A stretch of DNA of 64,000 bases, from assembly GCA_035048485.1 (NCBI GenBank), contig CM068592.1, positions 37,828,001-37,892,000 of the forward strand, read 5' to 3'. The stretch is from Pteria penguin. Lineage: Eukaryota > Mollusca > Bivalvia > Pterioida > Pteriidae. A program made the position numbers and the translations under genes. Positions within the stretch are counted from its first letter, which is position 1; the number at the start of each line of letters is the position of its first letter. Shown piece by piece: positions 53,813 to 64,000 of this stretch. A model generated the notes under the pieces. It saw only the letters and a program-made list of their open reading frames with translations. It was not told where the DNA came from and did no database searches.

Positions 53813-55401
53813 CAGGAGGCAAAACTCTATAATCTGTTTTCTCGGAGATTTTCTCTACAGTTTCATGTTCGGAATAATGTTTACATCCCCTTGCGGCCAA
53901 TCTCCAACCCCTCTCACCGACTCCCACTGGTGTTGTTCGCCCCTCATTTATACGCCATGCACTCCGATATGCTAACGACAATATTTCTGATCATGAAACA
54001 CATTTCTTGGAGTTAAATATAAAAATTATTAACAACAAAATCCATACTAACATATGCGATAAACGTGCCGACTTTGAATTTCCAATTATTATTTTCACTT
54101 GTTTAGATGGCGATGTCCATAGACTCCAATCATATGGTATTTGTATTAGTCAGTTGGTTCGGTTTGCTACAGCCTACACTAACGTTTTCGATTTTCTCGC
54201 AAAAATTGTTCAAATCACTTTCAAAATTCTACCTCATGGTTATAGATATAAGAATTTTCGAGACACTTCTAGTAAATTTCACAGATTTTTTTCAGAAATT
54301 TTCTCTAAATTCGGAAATGTGACTTTTCAACAGTAGGTAATCAGGAGGCAAGAACTCTACAATCTGTTTTCTCGGAGATTTTCTCTACAGTTTCATGTTC
54401 GGAATAATGTTTACATCCCCTTGCGGCCAATCTCCAACCCCTTTCACTGACTCCCACTGGTGTTGTTCGCCCCTCATTTATACGCCATGCACTCTGATAT
54501 GCTAACAACAATATTTCTGATCATGAAACACATTTCTTGGAGTTAAATATAAAAATTATTAACAACAAAATCCATACTAACATATGCGATAAACGTGCCG
54601 ACTTTGAATTTCCAATTATTATTTTCACTTGTTTAGATGGCGATGTCCATAGACTCCAATCATATGGTATTTGTATTAGTCAGTTGGTTCGGTTTGCTTC
54701 AGCCTACACTAACGTTTTCGATTTTCTCGCAAAAATTGTTCAAATCACTTTCAAAATTCTACCTCATGGTTATAGATATCAGAATTTTCGAGACACTTCT
54801 AGTAAATTTCACAGATTTTTTTCAGAAATTTTCTCTAAATTCGGAAATGTGACTTTTCAACAGTAGGTAATCAGGAGGCAAGAACTCTACAATCTGTTTT
54901 CTCGGAGATTTTCCCTACAGTTTCATGTTCGGAATAATGTTTACATCCCCTTGCGGCCAATCTCCAACCCCTTTCACTGACTCCCACTGGTGTTGTTCGC
55001 CCCTCATTTATACGCCATGCACTCTGATATGCTAACAACAATATTTCTGATCATGAAACACAATTCTTGGAGTTATATATAAAAATTATTAAAAACAAAA
55101 TCCATACTACCATGTACGATAAACGTGTCGACTTTGAATTTCCAACTATCATTTTCCCTTATCTAGATGGCAAAGTCCATAGACTCCAATCATATGGTAT
55201 TTGTATTAGTCAGTTGGTTCGGTTTGCTACAGCCTACACTAACGTTTTCGATTTTCACGCAAAAATTGTTCAGATCACTTTCAAACTTCTAACTCATGGT
55301 TATAGATATCAGAATTTTCGAGACACTTCTAGTAAATTTCACAGATTTTATTCAGAAATTTTCTCTAAATTCGGAAATATGACTTTTCAACAGTAGGTAA
55401 T
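53813..55401 (+). repeat. 530-bp tandem triplication of a PLE-2 RT fragment
   Basis: Three units start at 53813, 54342 and 54872. Each encodes a 109-codon frame (54007, 54537 and 55067) with IHTNICDKRADFEFPIIIF, RLQSYGICISQLVRFA and FSEIFSKFGNVTFQQ, a PLE-2 RT C-terminal block. Units 1 and 2 are nearly identical. Unit 3 has many changes in its second half (TMYDKRVDFEFPTIIFPYLD). The unit fills the element's own coding region, so this is an internal tandem duplication. Confidence 0.9.
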
Positions 55402-55990
55402 CAGCAGAATTTCTCATCTCAATTTCTATGGTGATCTAGTGCACAAACTAAGGAGGGTTCATGGTTCCGTTAATTTCATCTCTAGTAGTTCCATTAATTA
55501 AATGGATATGAAACATATTTAAATTAATTAAATATCTAAATGCCTTCGACATAGACAGTATCGTCCCAAGATCATCGCAAAGACCATAGGTCTTGTATTG
55601 GGTCCCACTACAGCCTTTTTGAACGTTGACTAACAGGGCGGAATGGACTCTATGACTGGCTTTGTCCAAACATTTTCAGAGGAGAGAAGGTCCTGAGTCT
55701 CGTCCCCTTTGACTGTTAGTCGGGACTCCACCAGATCAAGGATCTAAGCTCGCTTACAGACGAGAAGAGCACAGTTTACTTATGTTGATATCGCCTAACA
55801 TATTTTTGATACTATCATATTATCCATGATACTTTTCGTGTGTTAAACATTCTATGACCTCTCGCATTCAGAAGCCTGTTGATCCTTGTTCTCTATATGG
55901 AGGATTATTTATAAATTTTTAAATGTATGTCCTTTGACTGTGTTGCTTTTACGGTGAGTGGGAAGGTGGGCGCCCGTAAACCGGTTAACC
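55402..55990 (+). mobile_element. PLE-2 C-terminus and 3' UTR after the triplication
   Basis: It continues directly from the third unit: ISHLNFYGDLVHKLRRVHGS, then IAKTIGLVLGPTTAF, then a 3' UTR with GTGAGTGGGAAGGTGGGCGC and CCGGTTAACCACAC. The junction shows that the PLE-2 RT, the GDLVYK block and the tail belong to one element. The minus-strand frame 55669-55448 is a shadow. Confidence 0.75.
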
Positions 55991-56029
55991 ACACTAAGTG
56001 AGTGACGTTTACACTACTGGGTCCAAAAA

Positions 56030-56210
56030 CCCCTGAGAATCCCGTTTTTCACTGCAAAACTCTGCAACACCCTGAAAAACTCTGAAAAACACTGAAGTCT
56101 AAATGAAAAACTCTGACGGCCCTGATAAACTCTGAAGTTTACCCTGAAAAACTCTGAAAAACACTGACGACCCCGAAAAACTCTGAAAAACTCTGAAAAA
56201 CACTGACACC
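56030..56210 (+). repeat. Degenerate CTGAAAAACT minisatellite
   Basis: About fifteen copies of a 10-11 bp word (CTCTGAAAAA, ACACTGAAAAA, CCCTGAAAAA) lie over about 180 bp. No coding or end motif. Confidence 0.8.
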
Positions 56211-56618
56211 TACTGCGATGCCCTCCGGCCGTGAGATTGCGGACTCGCGTACTTCTATACGGCCCCTTCTATAAGCCCTATGAGCATTAAAGTATATAAA
56301 ATGTGATGAGTTAATTAGTGGTGAATTAGAAAAAAGGAGGAGAAAATAAATAAAACGTATCTCGCATGAAGTTATTTTAACGATTCTCTAGATTTAATTT
56401 TACTGATGCATTATTCCTGTTCTGATTTATGTTTGTAAAAACCACAGTTTGATAACATGAATTATTAAACTAAAACAATTAACAAAATAAAAAAAAATAC
56501 CCAAAGAAACAAGAGAGAAAGGGGGGGGGGGGGGGGAGGCAAACCAAACAACTGAGATTTATATATATGTTTATATTTCCAAATAAAAAAAAAAAAAAAG
56601 CTCCAGAACTATAAATTA

Positions 56619-56664
56619 GGCGCTCGCCTAACAGCATGTGACGACCTTTAGGTGAGACCATACA

Positions 56665-56715
<51 letters not shown>

Positions 56716-56826
56716 TCATTACGTATTGTAACAATGTATCCAGTAAGGGTCATGTATAGCAATGGCGAATGCAAGGGCGCTCGCCTAACAGCATGTGACG
56801 ACCTTTAGGTGAGACCATACAGCCCC

Positions 56827-56865
<39 letters not shown>

Positions 56866-57077
56866 TTATTACGTATTGTAACAATGTATCCAGTAAGGGT
56901 CATGTATAGCAATGGCGAATGCAAGGGCGCTCGCCTAACAGCATATGACGACCTTTAGGTGAGACCATACAGCCCCCGCTCTCTCTCTCTCTCACTCTCT
57001 CTCTCTCTCTCTCTCCTTTATTACGTATTGTAACAATGTATCCAGTAAGGGTCATGTATAGCAATGGCGAATGCAAG
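56619..57077 (+). repeat. ~150-bp minisatellite with (CT)n cores
   Basis: Three units (starts 56619, 56776 and 56926; partial from 57078) contain GGCGCTCGCCTAACAGCATG, GACGACCTTTAGGTGAGACC, a (CT)16-21 run and ACAATGTATCCAGTAAGGGT. A further (CT) run is at 57282-57311. The open frames 56900-57190 (-) and 57036-57374 (+) are repeat artefacts. Confidence 0.85.
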
Positions 57078-57270
57078 GGCGCTCGCCCTGTTGACCGGGA
57101 CATAGAAGTCTTACATAAAAAAAACCATGTCCTGTCAAAACTAGCAGTAAACAGTGTCATATTTAGAGCAGATACCTGGATCTGCCCCAACCACCGGATC
57201 CAAATCGTAAATTGTCGAGAAGGATGTTTAAATTATAGTGTATTTAAATTGAGACCATACAACCAACCCC

Positions 57271-57323
<53 letters not shown>

Positions 57324-57374
57324 CTTCATCAGAAACGGCACACGCATGGAATATGTGAAATTGCTTTATTTTAA

Positions 57375-58254
57375 TGCGACATGTTTTTGATTTTTACCTT
57401 TGGTCTTCTACATGTCATCAGTTCTCTATTACGTAATAAACATCCGGTTGTTTGACCCGGTAAATATCGCCCGTAATCTCATATAGTGTGTTACCTATCA
57501 TGCTGTAAATTGGGAATCGTAATTAACAGTACCTCCGTATGTATGAGGGGACAGAATATATTTAGTAACACGTTGAAACATATCCAGTTGATACATTGCA
57601 ATGTTAATTGTGTGTTATTGGCAAAATGAGTGTCATTTTAACAGTGACTTATATATAGTTTAGGACAAAACCTGATTTTCACTCTTCAAAAGTGAAACAG
57701 TTTGTTTTACACACGATCATTTATTTATTCTTATATCATAAACTAAACTACATCAATTATTTAAGTTCGATTTCTTCCACATTTCCTCTGATAATAGCAA
57801 TATTATGGAATACATGCGAAATGTGAGATTTCTGTTCCATTAATTTACAAACGGATAAAATAAGAAACTGCATCACAACGCACACCCATATCCATGCTCG
57901 TGTATTCAAGTTGGACACTGTTGAAAAAAGGGAGGGGGGGATGGAATTAAATTAACGCAACTTTACAGCGTTTTATCGGTGAATGGCCGCTAATTTATGA
58001 AGAATGCATATTGATTTAATAACATTAATCATGAATGCTTTTAAACTCGAAAGGGAGTGGGGACTGGCCTTAAGTTCGTAAAATAACACTATTTGGATGG
58101 AGTTTCTACACAGATTGCAAAAGATGTAAAATAAACTTTTAAATCTTATTATTTTTATTAGATTTATTTTGATCTATTATTCCCGTACGGATAAGTTTAA
58201 TGTTCTTATTGTAACTAAATAAATAAATTTATAATTAAATAAATAGATAGATAA
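57375..58254. other. AT-rich sequence, no gene seen
   Basis: No coding frame or recognised element. Confidence 0.45.
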
Positions 58255-58345
58255 TAATTAAATAAATGAAGTCCACCGAGGAAGCCCGCTGGCCGAAATG
58301 TACGGAAAAAAATGCTTTTATGATAAATAAACAAATAAATAAATA
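58255..58345 (+). repeat. Retroelement-like 3' tail
   Basis: GAGGAAGCCCGCTGGCCGAA then ATGTACGG, followed by AAATAAACAAATAAATAAAT, resembles the hairpin plus tetranucleotide tail at the 3' ends of some invertebrate retroelements. The body of the element is not present. Confidence 0.35.
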
Positions 58346-59028
58346 AATAAATTTACGTATGTCTTGTTCTATATTATTGTACTTATTTTCCCATCCCTTA
58401 ATGCACCTCTATGAAACAGCGATGTTAAGCAACATGTGTGCTGCTGTAGTTAGATTATTTGTTAGTTCGTTTGTTTGTTTGTTTCATTCTTCTTTCTTTC
58501 TTTAAGTCAATCAATAAAACAAGTGGAACCGCGCTGGAAAGTCCTGTGTCAGTAAAATTGTTTTTGCTAAATACAAAATTCATGCGATTTATTATACTGC
58601 ATATGTAAAGATCATCTTACAAACGTAAGTCAGAATAGGAACAATATCTTAGTAATTTTATCTTTAAAAATCGTTGAAATAAGTCCTTGAGAAATGGTAA
58701 AAAATGAGATTTTTTTTTCTAATTCCCCGCCTATAAATTCATCACATTTAATACATATTAAAGGTCATAGATAGATAACAGCGAACCATTTTAAGGTCTC
58801 ATATTATAGAAGGGACCGTATAGAAGTACGCGAGACCATAATCGCACGGTCTGTAATGATAAATTGAAATCCCCCTGGATACCAGCGACTGAGAGAGATT
58901 ATGCACTTCACTATAGAAAAATAGTAGTATGTAGACTTATGCGATTGAAGTAGTGTTTGCATGTTAATTGTTAAGTTTACATTTATATCATCATGTGTTT
59001 TGTTAATGGTATGTATTACAATGTAATT

Positions 59029-60690
59029 CTAACAAGTATTTGTTGATGACCAAAAAAAAAAGTCAGGAAAATAAATAATCTGTCCCCCCCCCCACTTTTC
59101 AGAATCAATTGGTCGTCCTAATAGTGTTAGGATTTTAATCATATAGCGAGTCATGTTAAAGTGGAAGGTCACAATCAAATGCAGGGTCTGGCTAATTTGA
59201 ATGAAGTTTTGTAAAGTTAATTCTTCGTTCATCTAAAGGTAGTTCACTTGCTTCAACTGACTTTGTATAGGTAAGTTAAGCCGGCGTGGCCTAGTGGTAT
59301 CGCGTCGGACTCCTGATCGGGAGGCCGGGGTTCGAGTCCCGCTCTGGTCATGCCGGTGTTCTGTCTTTCGGATGAGACTGTAAAAACCGAAGCCCCGTGT
59401 CGTGGTATGCATGGCACGTTAAAGATCCCTCACTGCTTCGGGTGGGTCTGTTGCAAAGGTCAAAATTTGTGTGCCAGGCATCAGACAGATGCCGTCACTA
59501 TATACGTGAAATATTCGTGGTGTGACATAAAACAAAAATCAATCAATTAATCAATGTATAGGTGAGATTTGAAAGCACCACGACTCAAACGGAACCCCTG
59601 TTGATTTACGGTGTCTAGAAACTAATAATAAGACTTTATGGCCGATCCATAAAACAATAAAACCGAAGTCCAGCTTCGATCGTACCAGCAACCTATAAAG
59701 CAGGAGCTAGGATGTCCTTTCAGTTCTACACTGTACCAGACAAAACCATTTCAATTATTTAAAGTCTTGGGAAATTTATGTTTTAACGATGTAAATTATA
59801 TTAAAAAGATAAACGATTATCAAATGAAACTCCTAGGAATTTAACCTCTTTAACTTTATTTTGACTCCAATTCATAAACTGTCCCATATCATTAAGTATA
59901 TGCCAATAAAGGCAAAAATGCACACATATTATTTTCTTAGAAAATTTAATTCATTTTCTACCGACCATAAATAAATTCTATTTAAACATACTGAAGTTTT
60001 CTCTCAATCATATTCATAATTTTCCCACGGCAGTATATGAGAATATTATCACATAATAACCTGTCAATACCACATTTCAATATTTCATCTTATCTACCGA
60101 TTTTAATACTTAAAAAGAGTGACAGAAAATTTTCTTTCATGATGAACACCCACCTCTCATTCGAAAGAATCAGAATTGTAATTTTCAAAACGATTATTAT
60201 TATGTCTTTGTCTATGTTTATGATATTTGATATGAAAATTGGCAAATTGTCACGTAATCCCACCGCATATCAATTTTTGAAGTACTACTTTCCATGTAAT
60301 ATCATATGATTTTTGTACATCGAAAAAGATAGAAATAACATGTTCCTTACTTATGAATGTACCCGTATATTTGTTTTACGTGGCACAAGATCATCAAATG
60401 TACTCCTCTTCTTCCTTAAGCTATACTCAATATCATTCATTAGATTATCATACACCAATATCAAATAAGCACCCTTTTAGAAGTATCCGTTCAAGTGTCT
60501 TAAATAAGCAACTAGTTTAAGACATTGGTCTATCATTGATTGACTGGATCAGTATGATCCTTACCTGGTTTGGAATAAGTAAAGAATTTTTCCATAATCT
60601 AGAAAAATCTCCAGTATTCCAAAGGCGATTAACGATTTCAAGTGAAATAGCTAATGATTGAATTAGAAGATGTTTTTAAATATCTTGCTG
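59029..60690 (-). pseudogene. Jockey-type non-LTR reverse transcriptase, broken
   Basis: Minus-strand reading in order: LEIVNRLWNTGDFSRLWKNS; DRPMS then LTSCLFKTLERILLKG-like sequence; FFDVQKSYDITWK (motif A region with FDxxKSYD); LRDNLPIFISNII; ILIYCRGK and NMIERKLQ; KVKEVKFLGVSFDNRLSF; LVRSKLDFGFIVYGSAIKSY; QGFRLSRGAFQISPIQ. After the SINE it resumes with LTLQNFIQISQTLHLIVTFH (59029-59232). Many stops and frameshifts. The order and motifs are those of Jockey-clade ORF2. Confidence 0.75.
59276..59554 (+). mobile_element. tRNA-derived SINE inserted in the Jockey-like RT
   Basis: A box GTGGCCTAGTGGTATCGCG and B box GGGGTTCGAGTCCCG, a body with TTTCGGATGAGAC and GGCACGTTAAAGATCCCTCA, and tail AATCAATCAATTAATCAA. 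A 12-bp duplication TGTATAGGTRAG flanks it (59264-59275 and 59555-59566). The open frame at 59350-59550 lies inside the SINE. Confidence 0.92.
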
Positions 60691-60699
60691 AATTGTGCC

Positions 60700-61383
60700 A
60701 TACTGCCTGGTGTTCTGTTTTCTCTTTATAATCTTCTTTCTTAAATCAAAGTGAAATTAAATTGTAATTCTCAGATTATTATTATTATTACGGACCGCCT
60801 TCTACTGTAAAGCTTTAAGAAAGTGACACTGCATTTCTACGGGATTACTACTCATTTCTACGGAATAATTATGTATGTTTAATGATGTGTTTTTATCTAA
60901 AGTTAAATTAAAATATATAATAGATATTATTGAAAGTAAAGATATTATTTATTTGTGTTTTACATCAGCAGCAAATTATGACATCATCGTTGCCGCGCTA
61001 TTTATAGATATGTGTATACAGCGATGCAGTGCTCAGTGTTTATTTTATTTTTAGAAACATTGGTGTACGCGATAGTATAATAAGGAATACCGGAGAGATT
61101 CATTTTACCAAAAGGACCGTAAAATCTACCGAAAAGAAAATGCGGAATAAAAATTTACCAGTATTTCCTTTGATTATAATTATAAGTGATCACTGAAAAA
61201 AACTGTATTCTAAGACGTATATGTACATTTATGCCAAACAATGATACATATAATGAAGCATACAAAAATGTGTATTAAGTCAGGCTATACCGCTTTAAGC
61301 CTTTTTTGTCATTGATTCAAATTTTAATCTCATGTCATGATCTATAATTTCATACCTTTATCTGAAACAAGAGTGCCTTAGGT
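60700..61383. other. AT-rich sequence, no gene seen
   Basis: No coding frame or recognised element. Confidence 0.45.
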
Positions 61384-62180
61384 AAGGAAAAAGAGGAGTT
61401 ACCGGCTCAGTTATGTGGCAGAAGTCACCATGGAGCTATACAATACATGAATATAAATAATATAATAGAACATTTAACATATTACAAAAATATTTGATTG
61501 TAGTGCAATTACGATACCGACTTAGGACGGTCATTTAATTTGACAAAAGCCAAACAAATGGTGTGGTTAACCGGTTTACGGGCCCACCTTCCCACTCACC
61601 GTAACAGCAGAACAATCAAAAGACGTACATTTAAAAATTTATAAATAATTCCCCATGTAAAGAACAAGGGTCAACAGGTATCGCATATTGAGAGGTCATA
61701 AAAATATAAACACGTAAGGTATTGTAAAACACATAATGGTATAAAAATATATGCGACATCAACATGATAAACCGTGCTCTGCCAGTCTGAAAGCGAGCTA
61801 AGGCCCTAGATCTGTAGGAGTCCCGACTGACAGTCAGAGGGGACGAGGTTCAGGACCATGTCTCCTCTGAAAGAGGTTTGGACAAGACCCGTCATATAGT
61901 CCCCACCGCCCTGTTAGTCAGCGTGCAACGTTCAAGTAAAAGTCTGCATAAGGCTGTAGAGGGGCCAAATACAAGACCTATAGTCTTTTTGATGATCTCA
62001 ATATCATATTGTCTATTTAGGAGACGTTTGACTATTTTATTATATGATAAAATAACGTTATCGGAGCCTTTTACTTTCCTTAGTTTATATACGAGATCAC
62101 CGTAAAAATTAGGATGGGAAAGTAGTACAATTAATCTCCAAAAATAAGAGACGAGCTGCATAATTTCATAAAACAAAATT
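61384..62180 (-). mobile_element. PLE-2 C-terminus plus complete 3' UTR (reference copy)
   Basis: The minus frame 62176-61892 reads HPNFYGDLVYKLRKVKGSDN, then VKRLLNRQYDIEIIKKTIGL and VFGPSTAL. The 3' UTR continues to a CTGAGCCGGTAACTCCTCTT end near 61384. This copy links the widespread tail fragments to an RT C-terminus. 5'-truncated. Confidence 0.7.
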
Positions 62181-63124
62181 TTCTAAGATATTTTAGCTAA
62201 TTTCGCCTCACATTTTTTAAAGGTGAATTGTGCAACAAAATGATTACTTAAATAAAGACAACGGGTCATGTTTGAAATTATTATCACTAATTATGTAGAT
62301 ATGAAGTTTGATTTAAGGTTTTCATAGAAATTAGTAAGAAATTGCAAGAAAATTAAAAGTAATTCAAAATAATACAAACTGGTTTGATATTACTACTTTA
62401 AACATTTTTGTTCAAAATTCCAAAGGTATAATAGGTAAAAAAAAATCCTCATGAATTTTTAAACTTCAACTGTAACATTTAAATTCCAACTTTTATTCAT
62501 TGGTTTGATTTCACTGTAATATTCTTAATATGGATTTAGTCGATAATATTGATAGTTATATTGAATTTAAAGGTTATATTAAAAGCGTTTTTTCTTTAAA
62601 TTAACAAATTTTATATTTGATACAAAGTAAAGATTGGTGAACAATTATTCCAATTTTTTTCATTTCCAAAGTCTTATTTTTAAAATTAAAAGTTAAACCA
62701 GCACAAAGAAATATAATATTTTTTTGCATAGACTAGAATAACATATAATTATTAATTTGATATAATAATTATGATAGTCCTATTGTATTGATTAATCTTA
62801 GTGATCTGATTTGTACTATAAACATTAACACCACTTGTACTTGAAAAGATTATCCAATTATTATTTGTTTTTAAATTTTTTTTATAAATTACAAATGTGC
62901 TTTCAATATAAGTTTGAATTGTTTTTGAGCCCGGCATAATTTCTTTACATTGACTTGCAGCCAACTTTTGATAACATTATTTATTTCAATGAATGACCAA
63001 AAATCTTGCATGCCAGTCAAATGTTTATATAAGTGCTTTCCCAAAGAAAAGATTTTCATCTGATCTGTATACCATTGCTATTCATACTCAAGTATCAATA
63101 AGATATATAGAATACAGAAATGGA
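62181..63124. other. Very AT-rich sequence, no gene seen
   Basis: No coding signature. The frames at 62752-62964 (-) and 62993-63238 (+) are unsupported. Confidence 0.45.
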
Positions 63125-63485
63125 CTGTTTTACAATGTGTTTTACAATACCTTACGTGTTTATATTTTTATTACCTCTCAATATGCGATACCTGTTGACC
63201 CTTGTTCTTTACATGGAGGATTATTTATAAATTTTTAAATGTACGTCTTTTGATTGTTCTGCTGTTACGGTGAGTGGGAAGGTGGGCCCGTAAACCGGTT
63301 AACCACACCATTTGTTTAGCTTTTGTCAAATTGAATGACCGTCCTAAGTCGGTATCGTAATTGCACTACAGTCAAATATTTTTGTGATGTGTTATATGTT
63401 CTAGTATATTCTTTATATTCATGTATTGTATAGCTCCATGGTGACTTCTGCCACATAACTGAGTCAGTAACTCCTCTTTTTTCTT
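63125..63485 (+). mobile_element. PLE-2 3'-end-only copy
   Basis: Nearly identical to 12900-13265: GTTGACCCTTGTTCTTTACA, GTGAGTGGGAAGGTGGGCCC and CATAACTGAGTCAGTAACTC. It lies just upstream of the RT at 63568. Confidence 0.75.
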
Positions 63486-63567
63486 TCAACATACTTGGTG
63501 TGTTACAATTGCCCTAGCTAAAACATGGTGATTTTCACCAATACGTAATGTTTATTTCAATCAAAGT

Positions 63568-64000
63568 CTTTTAAATACAAGAATTCTAAAGAACTTTTAG
63601 AGAATCTAAAATCTTCGAAATTTAATAATATTTTCAGCATCAAATCTTTTGACTTCTCCACGCTCTACACTACAATTCCGCATCAAAAGCTCAAAAACAG
63701 ACTTGCTACAATTATTCGAAATTCTTTTTTCCATAAAAATGGAAATCGTAGATATAAATATCTTGTCATTGGGCGGGAAGATACATATTTTGTAAAAGAA
63801 CACTCTGATGCCAAACACAAGTATACCGAAGATCAAATCATCAAAATGCTGGAATTTTTAATTTTCGTGGTGTTTGGAGAGAACATTTTCAGCAAATCAT
63901 TGGCATTCCACTGGGAACTAACTGCGCCCCTCTTCTTGCTGACATTTTCCTATATTCGTATGAGGCAGAATTTATTCAAAACATGCTCTCCACAGGCAGA
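63568..64000 (+). pseudogene. PLE (Naiad-like) RT fragment running off the window
   Basis: A plus-strand reading gives NSKELLENLKSSKFNNIFS, FDFSTLYTTIPHQKLKNRLA, RRYKYLVIGREDTYFVKEHS and EDQIIKMLEFLI. A small deletion (the DN of LIDNIF) and a frameshift follow, then ILGIPLGTNCAPLLADIF-type sequence and SYEAEFIQNM. It differs from PLE-1 and PLE-3 and may be a fourth subfamily. The minus frame 63836-63606 is a shadow. Confidence 0.75.

Larger units (their letters stand above)
56228..58852. mobile_element. 2.6 kb segment bounded by ~45-bp inverted repeats
   Basis: The left end CGTGAGATTGCGGACTCGCG then TACTTCTATACGGCCCCTTC recurs inverted at the right end (CGTGCGATTATGGTCTCGCG, TACTTCTATACGGTCCCTTC). 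The inside has no transposase, only AT-rich DNA, CT-rich minisatellites and simple repeats. This fits a non-autonomous DNA transposon, family unknown. No clear target duplication was found. Confidence 0.55.

Noticed and set aside
56900..57374. Open frames over the CT-rich region
   Set aside because: They are generated by (CT)n and the ~150-bp minisatellite.
58272..58305. Hammerhead ribozyme at GAGGAAGCCCGCTGGCCGAA
   Set aside because: The core reads CCGAGGA, stem I cannot be formed, and the position fits a retroelement tail.
59281..59350. tRNA gene
   Set aside because: A and B boxes belong to the SINE head, the element has a SINE body, tail and target duplication, and the 3' acceptor pairing was not found.

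Overview
This AT-rich window comes from an animal nuclear genome, most likely a bivalve mollusc. The evidence is spliced genes with GT-AG introns, TATA-box promoters, tRNA-headed SINEs, and hundreds to thousands of bases of Penelope-like (PLE), Jockey-like, hAT and Harbinger debris. The only convincing host genes are four tandem copies of a two-exon gene on the minus strand. Each encodes a secreted Gly/Tyr/Lys/Trp-rich protein with the low-complexity character of molluscan shell-matrix or byssus proteins. A pearl-oyster-like species is a guess; no species marker was recognised.

Layout. The gene copies lie at 939-2564, 14857-16084, 29984-31530 and 46409-49305. Copies 1-3 sit in segmental repeats of about 14-15 kb that share a large part of their flanking sequence, including transposons already nested before duplication. 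Copy 4 is older and diverged, and its intron is enlarged by PLE debris. Every other long open frame I could interpret is a transposon remnant.

Transposons. Three PLE groups are recognised. PLE-1 (plus strand) has an almost complete Naiad-type copy at 9328-12665. Its GIY-YIG endonuclease precedes the CxC linker and the reverse transcriptase. At least six further copies are 5'-truncated and share one exact 3' end. PLE-2 (RT motifs SRYLDD and NFYGDLVYK) is represented by many 3'-UTR fragments and by 44-nt hammerhead-ribozyme-like motifs. PLE-3 (minus strand, Naiad-like) is nested inside PLE-2 in all three duplicated units. The window also holds a broken hAT transposase (24741-26215), a HARBI1-like fragment split by a MITE (49902-50583), two Jockey-type fragments (52605-53465 and 59029-60690), two full SINEs, a Tc1/mariner-like MITE (23474-23954), a Helitron-like end, a 2.6 kb segment bounded by inverted repeats (56228-58852) and several satellites.

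Most notable points. (1) In the near-complete Naiad element an in-frame TGA stands exactly where the first cysteine of the diagnostic CxC motif belongs. The reading frame stays open after it for 1.1 kb, and all intact PLE-1 3' UTRs carry a conserved SECIS-like hairpin. A selenoprotein retrotransposon is therefore a real possibility. (2) Three 44-nt hammerhead-like motifs share one architecture. (3) Paralogous units supply empty sites for several transposon insertions, so the insertion junctions can be read directly.
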